From Hymenobacter qilianensis (GTDB taxonomy: Bacteria > Bacteroidota > Bacteroidia > Cytophagales > Hymenobacteraceae), in the NCBI RefSeq assembly GCF_014489555.1, contig NZ_CP060784.1, forward strand, positions 2,356,001 to 2,420,000: a DNA stretch of 64,000 nucleotides, given 5' to 3'. The notes under the pieces are model-generated. The model searched no databases and was not told the origin of the DNA. It saw only the letters and a list, made by a program, of their open reading frames with translations. The translations under genes and the position numbers were made by a program. This document shows, in pieces, positions 45,138-55,388 of this stretch. Positions within the stretch are counted from its first letter, which is position 1. The number at the start of each line of letters is the position of its first letter.

Positions 45138-45899
45138 TTAGTGATGATGGTCGTGCTCCGGTGGCGCGGGTAACTCCGCAGCCGCCCGGGGCAACAGCGC
45201 CGTCGGTACGCGCGGATAATGGTGGTGCACATGGTGAAACGCGAACGAAGCGACCACCGGCGTCCATATCTGCGCTAAAGCGGCTGCGGCCCGCGCCGCC
45301 GGGTTCTGAGCAGCCAAATGATGCGGAATATACGAGGCCCAGATCGGCATAGTGGCGCTCATAAAGAAGGCCACGCCCCAGTACACCAGCCCAACGAATG
45401 AGCCTGTAAAACCATAGAGCCCTACAAATGCTACCAATAAAGCCACCGTATAGCCCGTCTCGAGTAGCTGCTTGCGGCGGGTGTGGGGGGCAATTTTCCA
45501 CGACTCGCGGCGCAATGTCAGAATATGGTAGGGGCCCTGCCACAGCACCCGCGAAAATCGCCAGTTGGCGGGCGCGCCTTCAGGGTCATCCTCGCTCAGG
45601 CAGCGTCCGTGGTGTCGTAAGTGCGTCACCTGCATCGCGTGGCCGCTTTTCAGAATAAGCAAGGCACTAAGCACCAAGATCCGCTCATTCGCCGCTTTGG
45701 ACAACCCCAAGGCATTGTGCATGGCATCATGCATCTGCACGAAAGCCGCCAGGCACACTGCTACGGCCAGCGGCACCGCCACCCACCACCAGCCAGCCAA
45801 AGCGGCAACTACATACAACCCGACGAGTACCCAGGGCCGGGCCAGCTCAATGCGGCGCTGCGAGTCGGTGAGTTGGAGGTGAGCGGCTATTTTGCTCAT
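45138..45899 (-). CDS. Fatty acid desaturase family membrane protein
   Basis: 253 residues with the three histidine boxes of membrane di-iron desaturases: HDAMHN (near 57), HLRHHGRC (near 92) and HHVHHHYP (near 220), interspersed with hydrophobic helices (VLVGLYVVAALAGWWWVAVPLAVAVCLAAF, TGSFVGLVYWGVAFFM). It introduces a double bond or hydroxyl into a lipid chain; the substrate may be a fatty acid or carotenoid. It ends with a His-rich tail (EHDHHH). It is the last gene of a three-gene operon, 18 bases after the DUF4166 frame. Confidence 0.85.
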   Translation of the reverse strand: MSKIAAHLQLTDSQRRIELARPWVLVGLYVVAALAGWWWVAVPLAVAVCLAAFVQMHDAMHNALGLSKAANERILVLSALLILKSGHAMQVTHLRHHGRCLSEDDPEGAPANWRFSRVLWQGPYHILTLRRESWKIAPHTRRKQLLETGYTVALLVAFVGLYGFTGSFVGLVYWGVAFFMSATMPIWASYIPHHLAAQNPAARAAAALAQIWTPVVASFAFHHVHHHYPRVPTALLPRAAAELPAPPEHDHHH

Positions 45900-45916
45900 G
45901 TTAATTGATAGTTAAA

Positions 45917-46651
45917 TTAGAAGTGATAGTAAGCAGCAGACTCCACTGGATATGTTGCTGAAACGGTCACTTCATTCCCGTTTTTCCTCCCGCCGGGGCA
46001 AGGCGTATGCCGGAATCTGTTCGGGGGCAATTCTTGCCAGCGGGGCTGAAAAGAGCCGTGGTAGCCAAATAGCTTTCCAAATGTGGGGTTGCGCACCTCC
46101 ACCTTAATGCGGTAGCACGCGGCGGCATCATCATACCATTCCTCTACATCGGCCAGCCCGGAGAATAACATGGGAAAGCGAAACCTGAACGGGCCTTCAT
46201 AAAAGCGCTGCTCGCCGGAGCGCAGCCGCAGCCCGCCCCGCTCCGATACCGATAAGTCAATGTCCACGGCCAAGTGCTGGTGGGTGCCCAGATAGTCGAC
46301 AATGCAGTTGCGCCCCGTGCTGCGAACCATAGTTGCGTCGAAGCAGCGGGTGTGCTTTGGAAAAGCAAAGCGCCTAATCCAGGACACGGTTTCGCGGCCG
46401 AATGAGTCGCGGTAGGCGTAGTTTTCAATACGAAAAGGCACATTCACGCCCGCATCCGGAAACATGATATGCCGCAACAGCCCAATGCGCAGAAAAGGCT
46501 GGGTGTACACCGGGCCGTGCCAAACGCGCTCCATCGTGCCCTCCCCAATAAACGCGCGGTGGTCGGTGCTGGCAAACGCCAGCCGTTCCTGCATACGCGG
46601 ATGTAGCTTGGTAAACTCGCTACCTAATTGTTGCTGATAAATAGAAGCCAT
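45917..46651 (-). CDS. DUF4166 domain protein (C-terminal frame break)
   Basis: The unbroken frame gives 244 residues, beginning MASIYQQQLGSEFTKLHPRMQERLAFAS, with the family segments GTMERVWHGPVYTQPFLRIG, NYAYRDSFGRETVSWIRRFAF and GYHGSFQPRWQELPP. The last 30 residues look foreign. Restoring one base in the G5 run at 46023-46027 replaces them with EQIPAYALPRREEKRE and a stop at 45972, giving 226 residues with the natural DUF4166 tail. The function of the domain is unknown. It lies between a DoxX-like membrane protein and a desaturase, a set suggesting a membrane-lipid or oxidative role. Confidence 0.8.
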   Translation of the reverse strand: MASIYQQQLGSEFTKLHPRMQERLAFASTDHRAFIGEGTMERVWHGPVYTQPFLRIGLLRHIMFPDAGVNVPFRIENYAYRDSFGRETVSWIRRFAFPKHTRCFDATMVRSTGRNCIVDYLGTHQHLAVDIDLSVSERGGLRLRSGEQRFYEGPFRFRFPMLFSGLADVEEWYDDAAACYRIKVEVRNPTFGKLFGYHGSFQPRWQELPPNRFRHTPCPGGRKNGNEVTVSATYPVESAAYYHF

Positions 46652-46704
46652 ACGGCGAGGAATAAGGAGTAACAGGAGGAGCGATTAGCGTTCAGATCTA
46701 TAGC

Positions 46705-47622
46705 TTAAGAAGGCAGTGGTGGCTGGCGCAGGCAATTGCGGGCGCTCGGCAAGTCATCGAGGCTAAGCAGCCCGATAGCAGCCAGCACCAGCATTGAAGC
46801 GTTGAGCGTAACGGGGTTAAAAGGCGCCACGAAAATGGCCGGCTGGCTAAAAATGGCCCCCATGCCTAGCACCAGCAGTCCTACCATATTCAGCCAATAC
46901 ACAGGCCGCAGCAAGTGAGTAGGCAGCAGCCAAAACAATAAGCCAAACAGAATTTCGCCTACACCTACCGCACTTGCCGTGTAGCGGGCGGCCTCGGGCG
47001 TGAAGCCCGCGCCTTGCAGAATGCTCAACTCGCCGGTGTCGGGGTAAAGCAGCTTGGGCACCACTCCCTGGTAAATCCAGCAGAAGCCCAGCACCAGCCG
47101 CACCAGTAGCTGCGTGAGCGCCAGCCGGATAGAAGCGCTCGGCTTGATTCCTTTTTCCAGCCAAAGCCGCAGGCAATCAAAGCTCCAGGCCGTAGCCCAG
47201 CCCATGAGCGGCCGAAACACGAAGCGGTCGAGCAGGCGGCCGGGAGCACCAAAGCGGGTTTGGTAATCGTAGCCAGTGAGAAAGCGCAATCCGTCAGTCG
47301 TCGGAATGTATTTCCAGTAGCCCGCCCCGGTGTGAATCAGCGAAAGCCACTCATCAGACCAAAACTTAAGCACCGACGTACGCTCCCCATTTTTCTCCTT
47401 GGTGCCCACGCTTTCGCCCCGACCTGCAACGCCTAGTCCGAAGCCAATGCGCGTCGCATACAGGAATTGTTGGGGCTCGGAAGCAACCGGCCGGGGCAGG
47501 TAGCGAATCTCGGTAAAGCGCAAATCCCATTGCTGGTGCAAATCGGGTTGCTGAGTGTGATCCCAGAGCGCCTCCATGGGGCAGCGAATCAGGGATTCAA
47601 CGTAAATAGGCGGATTTTTCAA
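46705..47622 (-). CDS. SRPBCC plus DoxX-like membrane protein
   Basis: About 305 residues. The frame is open upstream to 47901 but that part reads through a REP element and is not credible; a TTG at 47622 (KNPPIYVESLIRCPMEALWDHTQQPDLHQQWDLRF) fits the start of an SRPBCC ligand-binding domain (residues 1-150). The C-terminal half has four membrane helices of the DoxX type (LVLGFCWIYQGVVPKLLYP, GVGEILFGLLFWLLP, LNMVGLLVLGMGAIF, LNASMLVLAAIGLLSL). It heads the operon with DUF4166 and the desaturase. Function unknown. Confidence 0.75.
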   Translation of the reverse strand: MKNPPIYVESLIRCPMEALWDHTQQPDLHQQWDLRFTEIRYLPRPVASEPQQFLYATRIGFGLGVAGRGESVGTKEKNGERTSVLKFWSDEWLSLIHTGAGYWKYIPTTDGLRFLTGYDYQTRFGAPGRLLDRFVFRPLMGWATAWSFDCLRLWLEKGIKPSASIRLALTQLLVRLVLGFCWIYQGVVPKLLYPDTGELSILQGAGFTPEAARYTASAVGVGEILFGLLFWLLPTHLLRPVYWLNMVGLLVLGMGAIFSQPAIFVAPFNPVTLNASMLVLAAIGLLSLDDLPSARNCLRQPPLPS

Positions 47623-47792
47623 GAGCGCAAGCCGGGTAGCGAACGGCCCAAGAAAGGTAGGCGAAGAGCAGCGAGAAGGCAAGGAAAATAACAGATAAGT
47701 ACTGCCCGTCGAGGAAAGAAAATTATAGCTATAGCTTCCGCGTAGACCTACTTGTTGCTGATTATTAAGGGGGGCTTTTTTAGCGGGTCGAA

Positions 47793-47898
47793 CGATGTAG
47801 AGACGCAATATTTTGCGTCTTGTCGTTGAACAGGCAAAGTCGTGCTGCCTAAACAACATCAGCAACGACGAGACGCAAAATGTTGCGTCTCTACATCG
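47793..47898. repeat. Inverted pair of REP-like elements
   Basis: A 36-base arm at 47793-47828 is repeated inverted at 47863-47898 with two mismatches; the loop is 34 bases. Each arm carries its own hairpin (AGACGCAA and TTGCGTCT). The core matches the unit at 30336-30378. No REP-associated transposase is in the window. It lies between the divergent DoxX-like and macroglobulin genes. Confidence 0.8.
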
Positions 47899-48043
47899 CA
47901 CAACCGGGCCGAGCTATTTTCGTGATGAAGCAGCTCACAGACGCATTTTTAATAAAATTCTGGGCTTGCTTTATGGAATTGAGGCGGCTTGTGCATCTGG
48001 TTTTTGTCAACTTGCCTCGCCGCTTTCTTTTACTTCGCTCTAT

Positions 48044-51000
48044 ATGCGTTTCCTTGGTCTGTTTTGCCTGCTGTTATTGGTCATGATTAGCCCTACTTCT
48101 CCCTCGGCGCCCGACCCGAAAAAGTGGCGGCAGATTGACGCGTTGTTAGCCAAAGACCAGACGGCCTCGGCGGCTAAGCTCGTGGATGAGATTTACCGCC
48201 AGGCCCGCCAGCGCCAGGATACGCCGGAGTATCTGCGGGCCGTGCTGTATAAGCTGCGCCTGCTGGAAGAAAAGGAGGAAGACGCTCAGGAAAAGGCCAT
48301 TGCGCTGGTGGAAGCCGACCTGAAAACGGCCAAATTTCCGGCCCGGCCCATTCTGCATAGTCTGCTGGCTCAGCTGTACGCCCGGTACTACGACGAGCAC
48401 CGCTACCAACTCTACGACCGCACCACCCAGGCCACCCCCGACTCAGCCGATATTCGTACCTGGGATGCCGCTCGCCTGGGCAGCGCCGTGGTGCGCCACT
48501 ACCGCGCTTCCGTAGCCGAAGAGCCGCAGCGCCTGCAACAGCTCACGCTGAAAGAACTGGGCTACGCCGTGCGCGTGGGCGATGCCGAAGGCCAGGCGCT
48601 GCGCCCCACGCTCTACGATTTGCTGACTCACCGAGCCGTTTCGGATCTGGAAAACGATGAGTTCTATGTTACAACGCCGGCCCAGCAGTTCGAGCTGCAG
48701 GATAAAGCGCTGTTTGGCCCCGCCGCCGAGTTTGCTCGCCTAAAGCTAACTGCCCCGGCCGCCGATACACTGAACGGGCAGTTTCATGCCCTCCAGCTCC
48801 TGCAGCAGCTCACCGCTTTTCGTCTGCAAGCCAATAACCCAGCCGCCCTGGCCGATGTGGAGCTGGAACGGCTGCGCTTCGTGCATGAGCACGCGGAACT
48901 AGCCGATAAAGACGAGCTATACCAAGCCGCCTTGGCCCGCGGCGCGGAGCTGTTCAAGGCCCTGCCTATATCCACCAGGTTTTTGGCCGTGCAGGCCGAG
49001 AGCTTGGAAGAAGATCAGCCAGCGAAAGCCCGGGAAATAGCTCTGGAAGCTGAGAAGCGGTTTCCAAAGTCTCTTGGGGGGCAAAAAGCCTTAGCGCTCC
49101 GGCGAAAGATTGAGGCTGTAGAAGTAGCCTTCACCGCGGAAGAGGTGATTCTGCCGAATCAGCCGTGGCTGCTGAAGCTGAACGCGCGCAACGCGCTTAC
49201 GCTTTATGCAAAAGCGTATCGGGTGAGCATTGCTTTCGCTAGCCGTCGGCAGGAGCGGCCGGAAATGGATCAGAATCAGGAATGGCAGAAAATCTATGCT
49301 CATGCCTTAAGCGCCGCGCCGGTAGCGGCCTGGACGCTCACCCCGTCTGGTCCCACTGACTACGAAAGTCACTCTATACAATATGCCGGGCCAGCGCTGC
49401 CGCTGGGGCGCTATCTTATCGTACTAAGCACGGCGGCCGACAATCCTACCCAAAAGCGCGCCGGAGTCACGACAGTATTCGCGGAGCTGAGTGTGAGTGA
49501 GTTAAGCCAACTTCGGCGGAACGCTAGCACGCAGGAAGGACCAGATGTGCTGGTAATGCACCGCCAAAATGGGCAAGCATTGGCTGGCGTGCAGGTAGTG
49601 CCGTTCTTTCAATACTACGACCAACCGAGCCGCGAGTACAAGCGTCGCCGGGGAGCTGCGCTTACTACCTCGGCCGAAGGTCTGACGCGAATAGAGCTTG
49701 GAAGCAAAACGGGCGAAAACAGCCAGCTGGGGGGCATTTTACTTACCAAAGGCCGCGACTCACTGCTGGTAGCGGAAAGTGGCTACTACTTCCCCCGACG
49801 CAGTCGCAACGCCGAGCCGGAGCAGCCTCAGCGGCAGACGTTTCTGTACACCGACCGCGCCATCTATCGGCCCGGCCAAACGCTGTATTTCAAAGGTATT
49901 CTGACCGAAAGCCTGGCTGGCAAAGCCCGTTTGCTAACCAAGCAGGCGGTGTCGGTGCGGCTCCAGGATGTGAATGGGCAAACCGTACAAACGCTCCCCT
50001 TCACCACGTCCGCGTTCGGCTCGTTTCACGGCTCCATCGTGCTGCCTACGGGCTTGCTAAATGGCGAGATGAGTCTGCGAACCGACTATGGCAGCGTCAG
50101 CTTTGCCGTGGAAGATTACAAGCGGCCCACGTTTCAGGTCACGTTTGAGCCGGTGAAGGGCACGTCGGTGCTGGGGCAGGAAGTAACCATGCGCGGCAAA
50201 GCCACAGCCTATGCCGGCCAGCCCATAGACGGCGCCGCCGTGAGCTACCGCGTTACGCGCCGCACTCTATGGCCTATGTTTGGGCGGGGCATTGGCGGCA
50301 GTCGGCCCGAAATGGAAATCCTGAGCGGCACCGCCCAAACCGACTCCGTGGGGGCTTTTTGGTGAAGTTCATCGCGAAAGGGGAGGACGCCAGCCAGCAG
50401 AAGCGCGGCCCCTGGGAGCCCGGCTACGTGTTCGAGGTAACCGCCGACGTGACCGATGCGGCCGGCGAAACCCGCACCGGCCAGCAGCAAGTGAGCATCG
50501 GGAAGGAAGCCCTCACCTTGCGCCTGGAACTGCCCGAGCTGCTGAACCGCGAAAAAATGCCGCCCGTGCGGCTATTCAGCACCAACGCCACGGGCGAAGC
50601 CCAGCCTGCCCGCGGCACGCTGCGCCTCTACCGCCTCACGCCGCCCGCTCGCGCCTTGCGCCCCCGCACGTGGGAGCGACCCGAGCGCGAAGCTTTAAGC
50701 CCGGAAGAATTCAAGCGCCTGTTCCCGCTCGATGCTTACGCCCGGGAAGACAACGACAGCACGTGGGCCCGCACGCTGGTGCTCACCCAGGATTTTGACA
50801 CCGAAAAATCGACGCTCTTGCCGCTGCTAGCTACTCCTTTAGCCCAGCAGGCGCCCGGCCGCTACCTGCTGGAAGCTACCGCTTCGACGGATGCTACCGC
50901 TCAGCCAGCCAAAACGGAGCGGCGGTTTACCCTGTATGCGCCCTCAGCCAAAACGCTGCCCGTGCCGGCGCCCGATTGGTTTGTCGCGCTTCAGGATAGT

Positions 51001-54000
51001 GTGGCGCCCGGCCAACCAGCTCGTTTTTTGGTAGGTAGCTCAGAGGCGGGTGCGCGCGTGCTGCTGGAAGCGGAAGCCAAGGGTGAGAGCCTGCGCCGCG
51101 AATGGCTCACGCTGGCGGCCGGCGAACAGCGCCTCATTGAGATTCCGGTGCCCGCCAGCCTCGGCGAAACCCAGCTGTACGTGCACACCACCCAAGTGCG
51201 CGACAACCGCCTCTATACCCACACGGCGCCGGTGCAGGTAGCCACGCCACCCGCGCCACTGGTGCTCAGCATCGCCACCTTCCGCGACAAGCTCCAACCC
51301 GGCCAGCGCGAAACCTGGCGCGTCACCATTCGGCAAACCGACGGAAAGCCAGCCGACGCGGAGCTGCTCGCCACGCTGTACGACCAGTCGCTGGACGCGT
51401 TTCGCCCACATTCGTTTCGGGAGCTGGAGTTTCCGAAGCCCTATCATCCGGCCGCATTGGCTTGGCAGGGCCGGTTTGACACGCAGGAGTCAAATGAGTT
51501 GATGAATCAGACCGTGGCTGGTCCAAATGTGCGTGACATTGCTTATCCACATATCAATATGTGGGGCTTCGATGGAGAAGATGGGGACAAAGTTTATATG
51601 ATGGTTGAAAGTGTAAAGGGAAACACCGATTTAGCCGGTATGGCTGCTGATGAAGTTGTGGTCGCCCAGCGCAGCAGTTCTAACATGGCAAAGATGCGCG
51701 TACCGCCACCGCCACCTCCACCAAGTGCTCCACCTGCGCCTGGAATGTCAGACGACCTTCCAGATATGGATGAGCTAAGGGATAAACCAGCCAATCTATC
51801 TGGAGTTCAAGCCCGCAAAGACTTCCGCGAAACGGCCTTCTGGATGCCCGAACTCCGCACCAATGCCCAAGGCGAAACCGTGCTGGAATTCCAGATGCCC
51901 GAGGCCGTAACGCGCTGGCAACTCCTGGCTCTGGCCCACGACCAGCAGCTGCACAGCGACCTGCTGCGCCGGGAACTGGTGACGCAAAAGCAGCTTCAAG
52001 TAACGCCCAACGCCCCGCGCTTCTTCCGCGAAGGCGACCAGCTGCGCCTCACCGCCAAGCTCAGCAACCTCACCGATCAGCCCATGCAGGGCACGGCCCA
52101 GCTGTTTTTGCTTGATGCCCGCACCCAGCAGCCTTTGGAAGGCACCATTCTCAAAAGCGCCGCAAACCTCCCGTTTGACTTGAAAGCCAACCAAAGCAGC
52201 GCCCTCGCCTGGAACCTCGCCATCCCGGAAACCGCTGAAGGTCAAGTGCCCTTGGAGGCCATCACCTACCGCGTGGTGGCCCAAACCACTGCCCGAAACA
52301 GGCTAAGCGCAAAGCCAAAAAAGCGCCCCAGGCCGCTGTGTACTCCGATGGGGAGGAAAATACGCTGCCCGTGCTACCCAACCGACTGCTCGTGACGGAA
52401 AGCCTGCCGCTGCCAATTGTGGGGCCGGCTACGCGGGAGTTTGAGCTGAAAAAGCTGACCAGCACCACCTCACCCACGCGCCGCAACTACTCGCTGACGC
52501 TGGAAATGACCCAGAATCCGGCCTGGTACGCCGTGCAGGCCTTGCCGTATCTGATGGAGTACCCGTACGAGTGCTCGGAGCAAATCTTTAGTCGGCTGTA
52601 TGCTAACCTGCTGGCGGCCAAAATCCTGCAAAGCAATCCGCGCCTCAAAACGACCCTGAACGAATGGAAGCGCGCCGCCCAGGCCGGCGACAAAACGGCA
52701 CTGACCAGCAAGCTGGAGCAAAACCAAGAGCTGAAGAACCTGCTGCTCCAGGAAACGCCCTGGGTGCGCGATGCCAAGTCGGAAACGGAGCGTATGCGCC
52801 GCCTCACGGAGCTGTTCGACGAGCCCCGTCTGCAAGCGGAAACCACCCGCGCCCTCGCCAAGCTAGCCCAGATGCAAAAGCCCAACGGCGCCTTCCCGTG
52901 GTTTGAGAAGATGCCGACGACCGCTACATCACCCAGCTCATCGTGGCCGGATTTGGCAAATTAGCCAAGCTGGGCGCTTTCGATGCCAGCAAAAACGAGG
53001 ATGGGGGGCAAATTCTGCGCAATGCCCTGCGCTACCTCGATGAGCAACTACAGCGCGACTACGATGCCCTGCGCAAGCAGCCCAAAGTTGACCTGAAGCA
53101 AAACCACCTCGCCGACCTGCACATTCAGGCCCTGTACGCCCGCAGCTTCTGGCCCACTCAGGCCGTAGCGAAGTCGGCGCAATCTGCCTATGTGTATTAT
53201 CAGCAGCAAGCGGCCACGTATTGGCCTGCCCAAACCCGCTACCTGCAAGCCCAAACGGCGCTGGCCCTGCACCGCGGCAAAACGGCCCCCACCGCCGTGC
53301 GCAGCATTCTGCAAGCCCTTACCGAAAATGCCCTGCACTCCCCGGAGCTAGGCATGTACTGGAAAGACGTGCGCGGCGGCTATTACTGGCGAGAGGCGCC
53401 CACCGAAACCCAGGCCACGCTCATCGAGGCCTACGACGAAGTACAGAACGACCAGAAAGCAGTGGATGAGATGAAGCTCTGGCTGCTCAAGCAAAAGCAA
53501 ACCCAGAGCTGGGAAAGCACCCGCGCCACCGCCGACGCCTGCTACGCCCTGCTCCTGCGCGGCTCCGACTGGCTACAGCCCGCCCAGCCCATTCAAGTGA
53601 CGGTAGGCGGCGCGCCAGTGCAGCCCACCACCCAGCAAGCCGGCACCGGCTATTTCAAAATCACTTTCCCCGCCGCCAGCATCAAGCCCGCTCAAGGGAA
53701 GGTGACCGTCAAAAAGACCGACGCTGGCGTAGCCTGGGGGCAATTTATTGGCAATACTTTGAGCAGCTGGATAAAATAACGCCCGCCGCCACGCCTTTGC
53801 AGCTTCAGCGTCAGCTGTTTCGGGAGCGGCGCACGGCGGCCGGCCCCGTGTTGGAACCGCTCACGCCGGCCAAGCCGCTGCGGGTAGGGGAGGTACTGGT
53901 AGTCCGCCTGACGCTGCGCACCGACCGCACCCTGGAGTACGTGCATTTGAAGGACCAACGGGCCGCTGGCTTGGAGCTGATCAGCCAGGTGTCGGGCTAC

Positions 54001-54219
54001 CGCTACCAGGGCGGGCTGGGCTACTACGAGAGTCCGCGCGATGCGGCTACCAACTTTTTTATGGGTGAATTACCCAAGGGAACCCACGTGTTTGAGTACC
54101 GCTTGCGAGCGGCCCAAAGCGGTGATTTTTCGGGTGGCCTAAGCCAGATTCAGTGCCTCTACGCCTCCGAATTTACGAGCCATTCGGCGGGTCAAAGGCT
54201 TCAGATTGGGAGCAACTAA
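48044..54219 (+). pseudogene. Bacterial alpha-2-macroglobulin family protein, about 2059 aa (frame broken four times)
   Basis: Giant secreted protein thought to trap proteases in the periplasm. Start at ATG 48044 (MRFLGLFCLLLLVMIS, signal peptide). An N-terminal helical, TPR-like part (to about 400) is followed by macroglobulin beta domains (FLYTDRAIYRPGQTLYFKGIL is the family signature), a Pro-rich linker (51700-51760), the bait/MG7 region (FWMPELRTNAQGETVLEFQMPEAVTRW) and the thioester domain with intact CSEQ (near residue 1510), then the alpha-helical toroid and a C-terminal beta domain. Five frames (48044-50365, 50269-52395, 52338-52964, 52943-53779, 53797-54219) join if one base is restored at 50350-50354, 52296-52298, 52916 and 53736-53740. 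Probably intact in the organism. Confidence 0.9.
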
Positions 54220-54364
54220 GCTCCTTAGTTAGCCAAGTTTTTTTAGCCTCAAAAACGGGCTCGACAGTACTGAAAGGCTGTTTCCAGTGAGTTAAAGCAT
54301 ATGCAGTCTTGTCTGGGCACCATTTAGGCTGTACTTTTGCGTCCTCTTAGCCCTTTTTAAAGCT

Positions 54365-54765
54365 ATGCTGATGCGTAAAATATATGTGCTTGCCGGCCTG
54401 CTTTTGTGCGGTGCGCCGGTGCTTGCCCAAGGCAAGAAAACAACCCAACTTCCGAAGTCTTCTGGTCACTTTACAGTACCCGTTACGCCGGCTTTGCCCG
54501 GTGAGGAAAAGCTTTCCGCCCGGGAGCGCGTCGAGCGGGATCTGCTGATGCCCGTGCGTCGCAAACAAGCTGCCCTGACCTTGCAGGAAGCCAAACAAGC
54601 GTCCGCCGACATTACCGCTCAAGGTGTAGCAGCGGCCGAAGCCAACGCCGCTGAGGAAACCAAAAAAGCCCCCAGCCCACCGCCGCCGAGCCGCACGTTA
54701 TCTTCTCCACTGCCGACCGCAAGCCGGAGCCAGCTACTAGGAAGTCAACCCGTCGCCGTCGCTAG
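54365..54765 (+). CDS. Small secreted hypothetical protein (C-terminal frame break)
   Basis: Starts with a signal peptide (MRKIYVLAGLLLCGAPVLAQ). The middle part (SARERVERDLLMPVRRKQAALTLQEAKQASADITAQGVAAAEANAAEETKKAP) is helical and charged. The unbroken frame then gives an implausible Pro/Ser tail to 54805. Restoring one base in the C5 run at 54669-54673 changes it to QPTAAEPHVIFSTADRKPEPATRKSTRRRR and a stop at 54763-54765, 133 residues with a basic end. Unknown family. It is downstream of the macroglobulin gene but with a 145-base gap, so probably a separate unit. Confidence 0.55.
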
Positions 54766-54783
54766 CCATTGCTGTAAGCTGAC

Positions 54784-54824
54784 CATAAAAAAGCCCCCAG
54801 AATAGTTCTGGGGGCTTTTTTATG
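54784..54824. terminator. Bidirectional terminator, AGCCCCC family
   Basis: CATAAAAAAGCCCCCAG, loop, CTGGGGGCTTTTTTATG between the small secreted protein and the ferredoxin gene, which converge. Confidence 0.9.
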
Positions 54825-54853
54825 ATTGCTCTGTGAATGTAGCAAAGCAGTGC

Positions 54854-55183
54854 TTAGATAATGGGCATCAAACGCACTACCAAGCCATCGAGGCGGGGCG
54901 TAATGCGGATCTGGCAGGAAAGGCGACTACCGGGGCTAAGTACGGGCAGTGTTTCGAGCATGTACATTTCTTCGTCGCCAGGCTCATCAAGAGCGGGGCC
55001 GGCGAGTACTTCTACGTGGCAGGTAGCACACAGGGCCATGCCGCCGCAGGTTGCTTGAATATCGTAGCCGCTGGCCTTGAGTACTTCCATCAGGCTGAGG
55101 CTCATATCGGTAGGCGCCTCTATCTCGCGCCGCTGGCCGGGCGCCTCCTCCACGTACACTCGAACTTCGGTAGCGTCAGTCAT
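54854..55183 (-). CDS. 2Fe-2S ferredoxin (adrenodoxin type)
   Basis: 109 residues with the four cluster cysteines: CGGMALCATC and a distal LSCQI, in the adrenodoxin/Isc-type spacing. Helix MSLSLMEVLKASGYDIQATCGG precedes the cluster; acidic DEPGDEEMYMLE is the partner-binding region. It carries electrons, plausibly from the ferredoxin-NADP reductase encoded just upstream on the same strand (205-base gap with a hairpin). Confidence 0.92.
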   Translation of the reverse strand: MTDATEVRVYVEEAPGQRREIEAPTDMSLSLMEVLKASGYDIQATCGGMALCATCHVEVLAGPALDEPGDEEMYMLETLPVLSPGSRLSCQIRITPRLDGLVVRLMPII

Positions 55184-55287
55184 TTAGTTGGGAGTCCTTG
55201 GTTGGTGGTAATCAGTAGTCGGAGTACCAAACTTATCAATTAAAATCGGTGCCCTATCAAAAAATCGTTGTCATCCTTACAAAGAAA

Positions 55288-55346
55288 AGACCTGCTCACA
55301 CCAGAACAACAAGCGCACAAACGGCTAGCTTTCACGCGAGTAGGTC
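55288..55346 (-). terminator. Possible terminator after the ferredoxin reductase gene
   Basis: AAGACCTGCTC pairs with GAGTAGGTCTT (one G-T wobble) across a loop of about 35 bases; on the minus strand the second arm runs into TCTTTTCTTT. The long loop makes this weak. Confidence 0.35.
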
Positions 55347-55388
55347 TTTCCTTCGGTACGTCAGATAAGGATAGCAATCAAGCCCCGT

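Noticed and set aside
47623..48043. N-terminal extensions of the DoxX-like and macroglobulin frames towards each other
   Set aside because: Both run through the REP pair and give Cys/Arg-rich, non-family sequence ahead of clear signal or domain starts.
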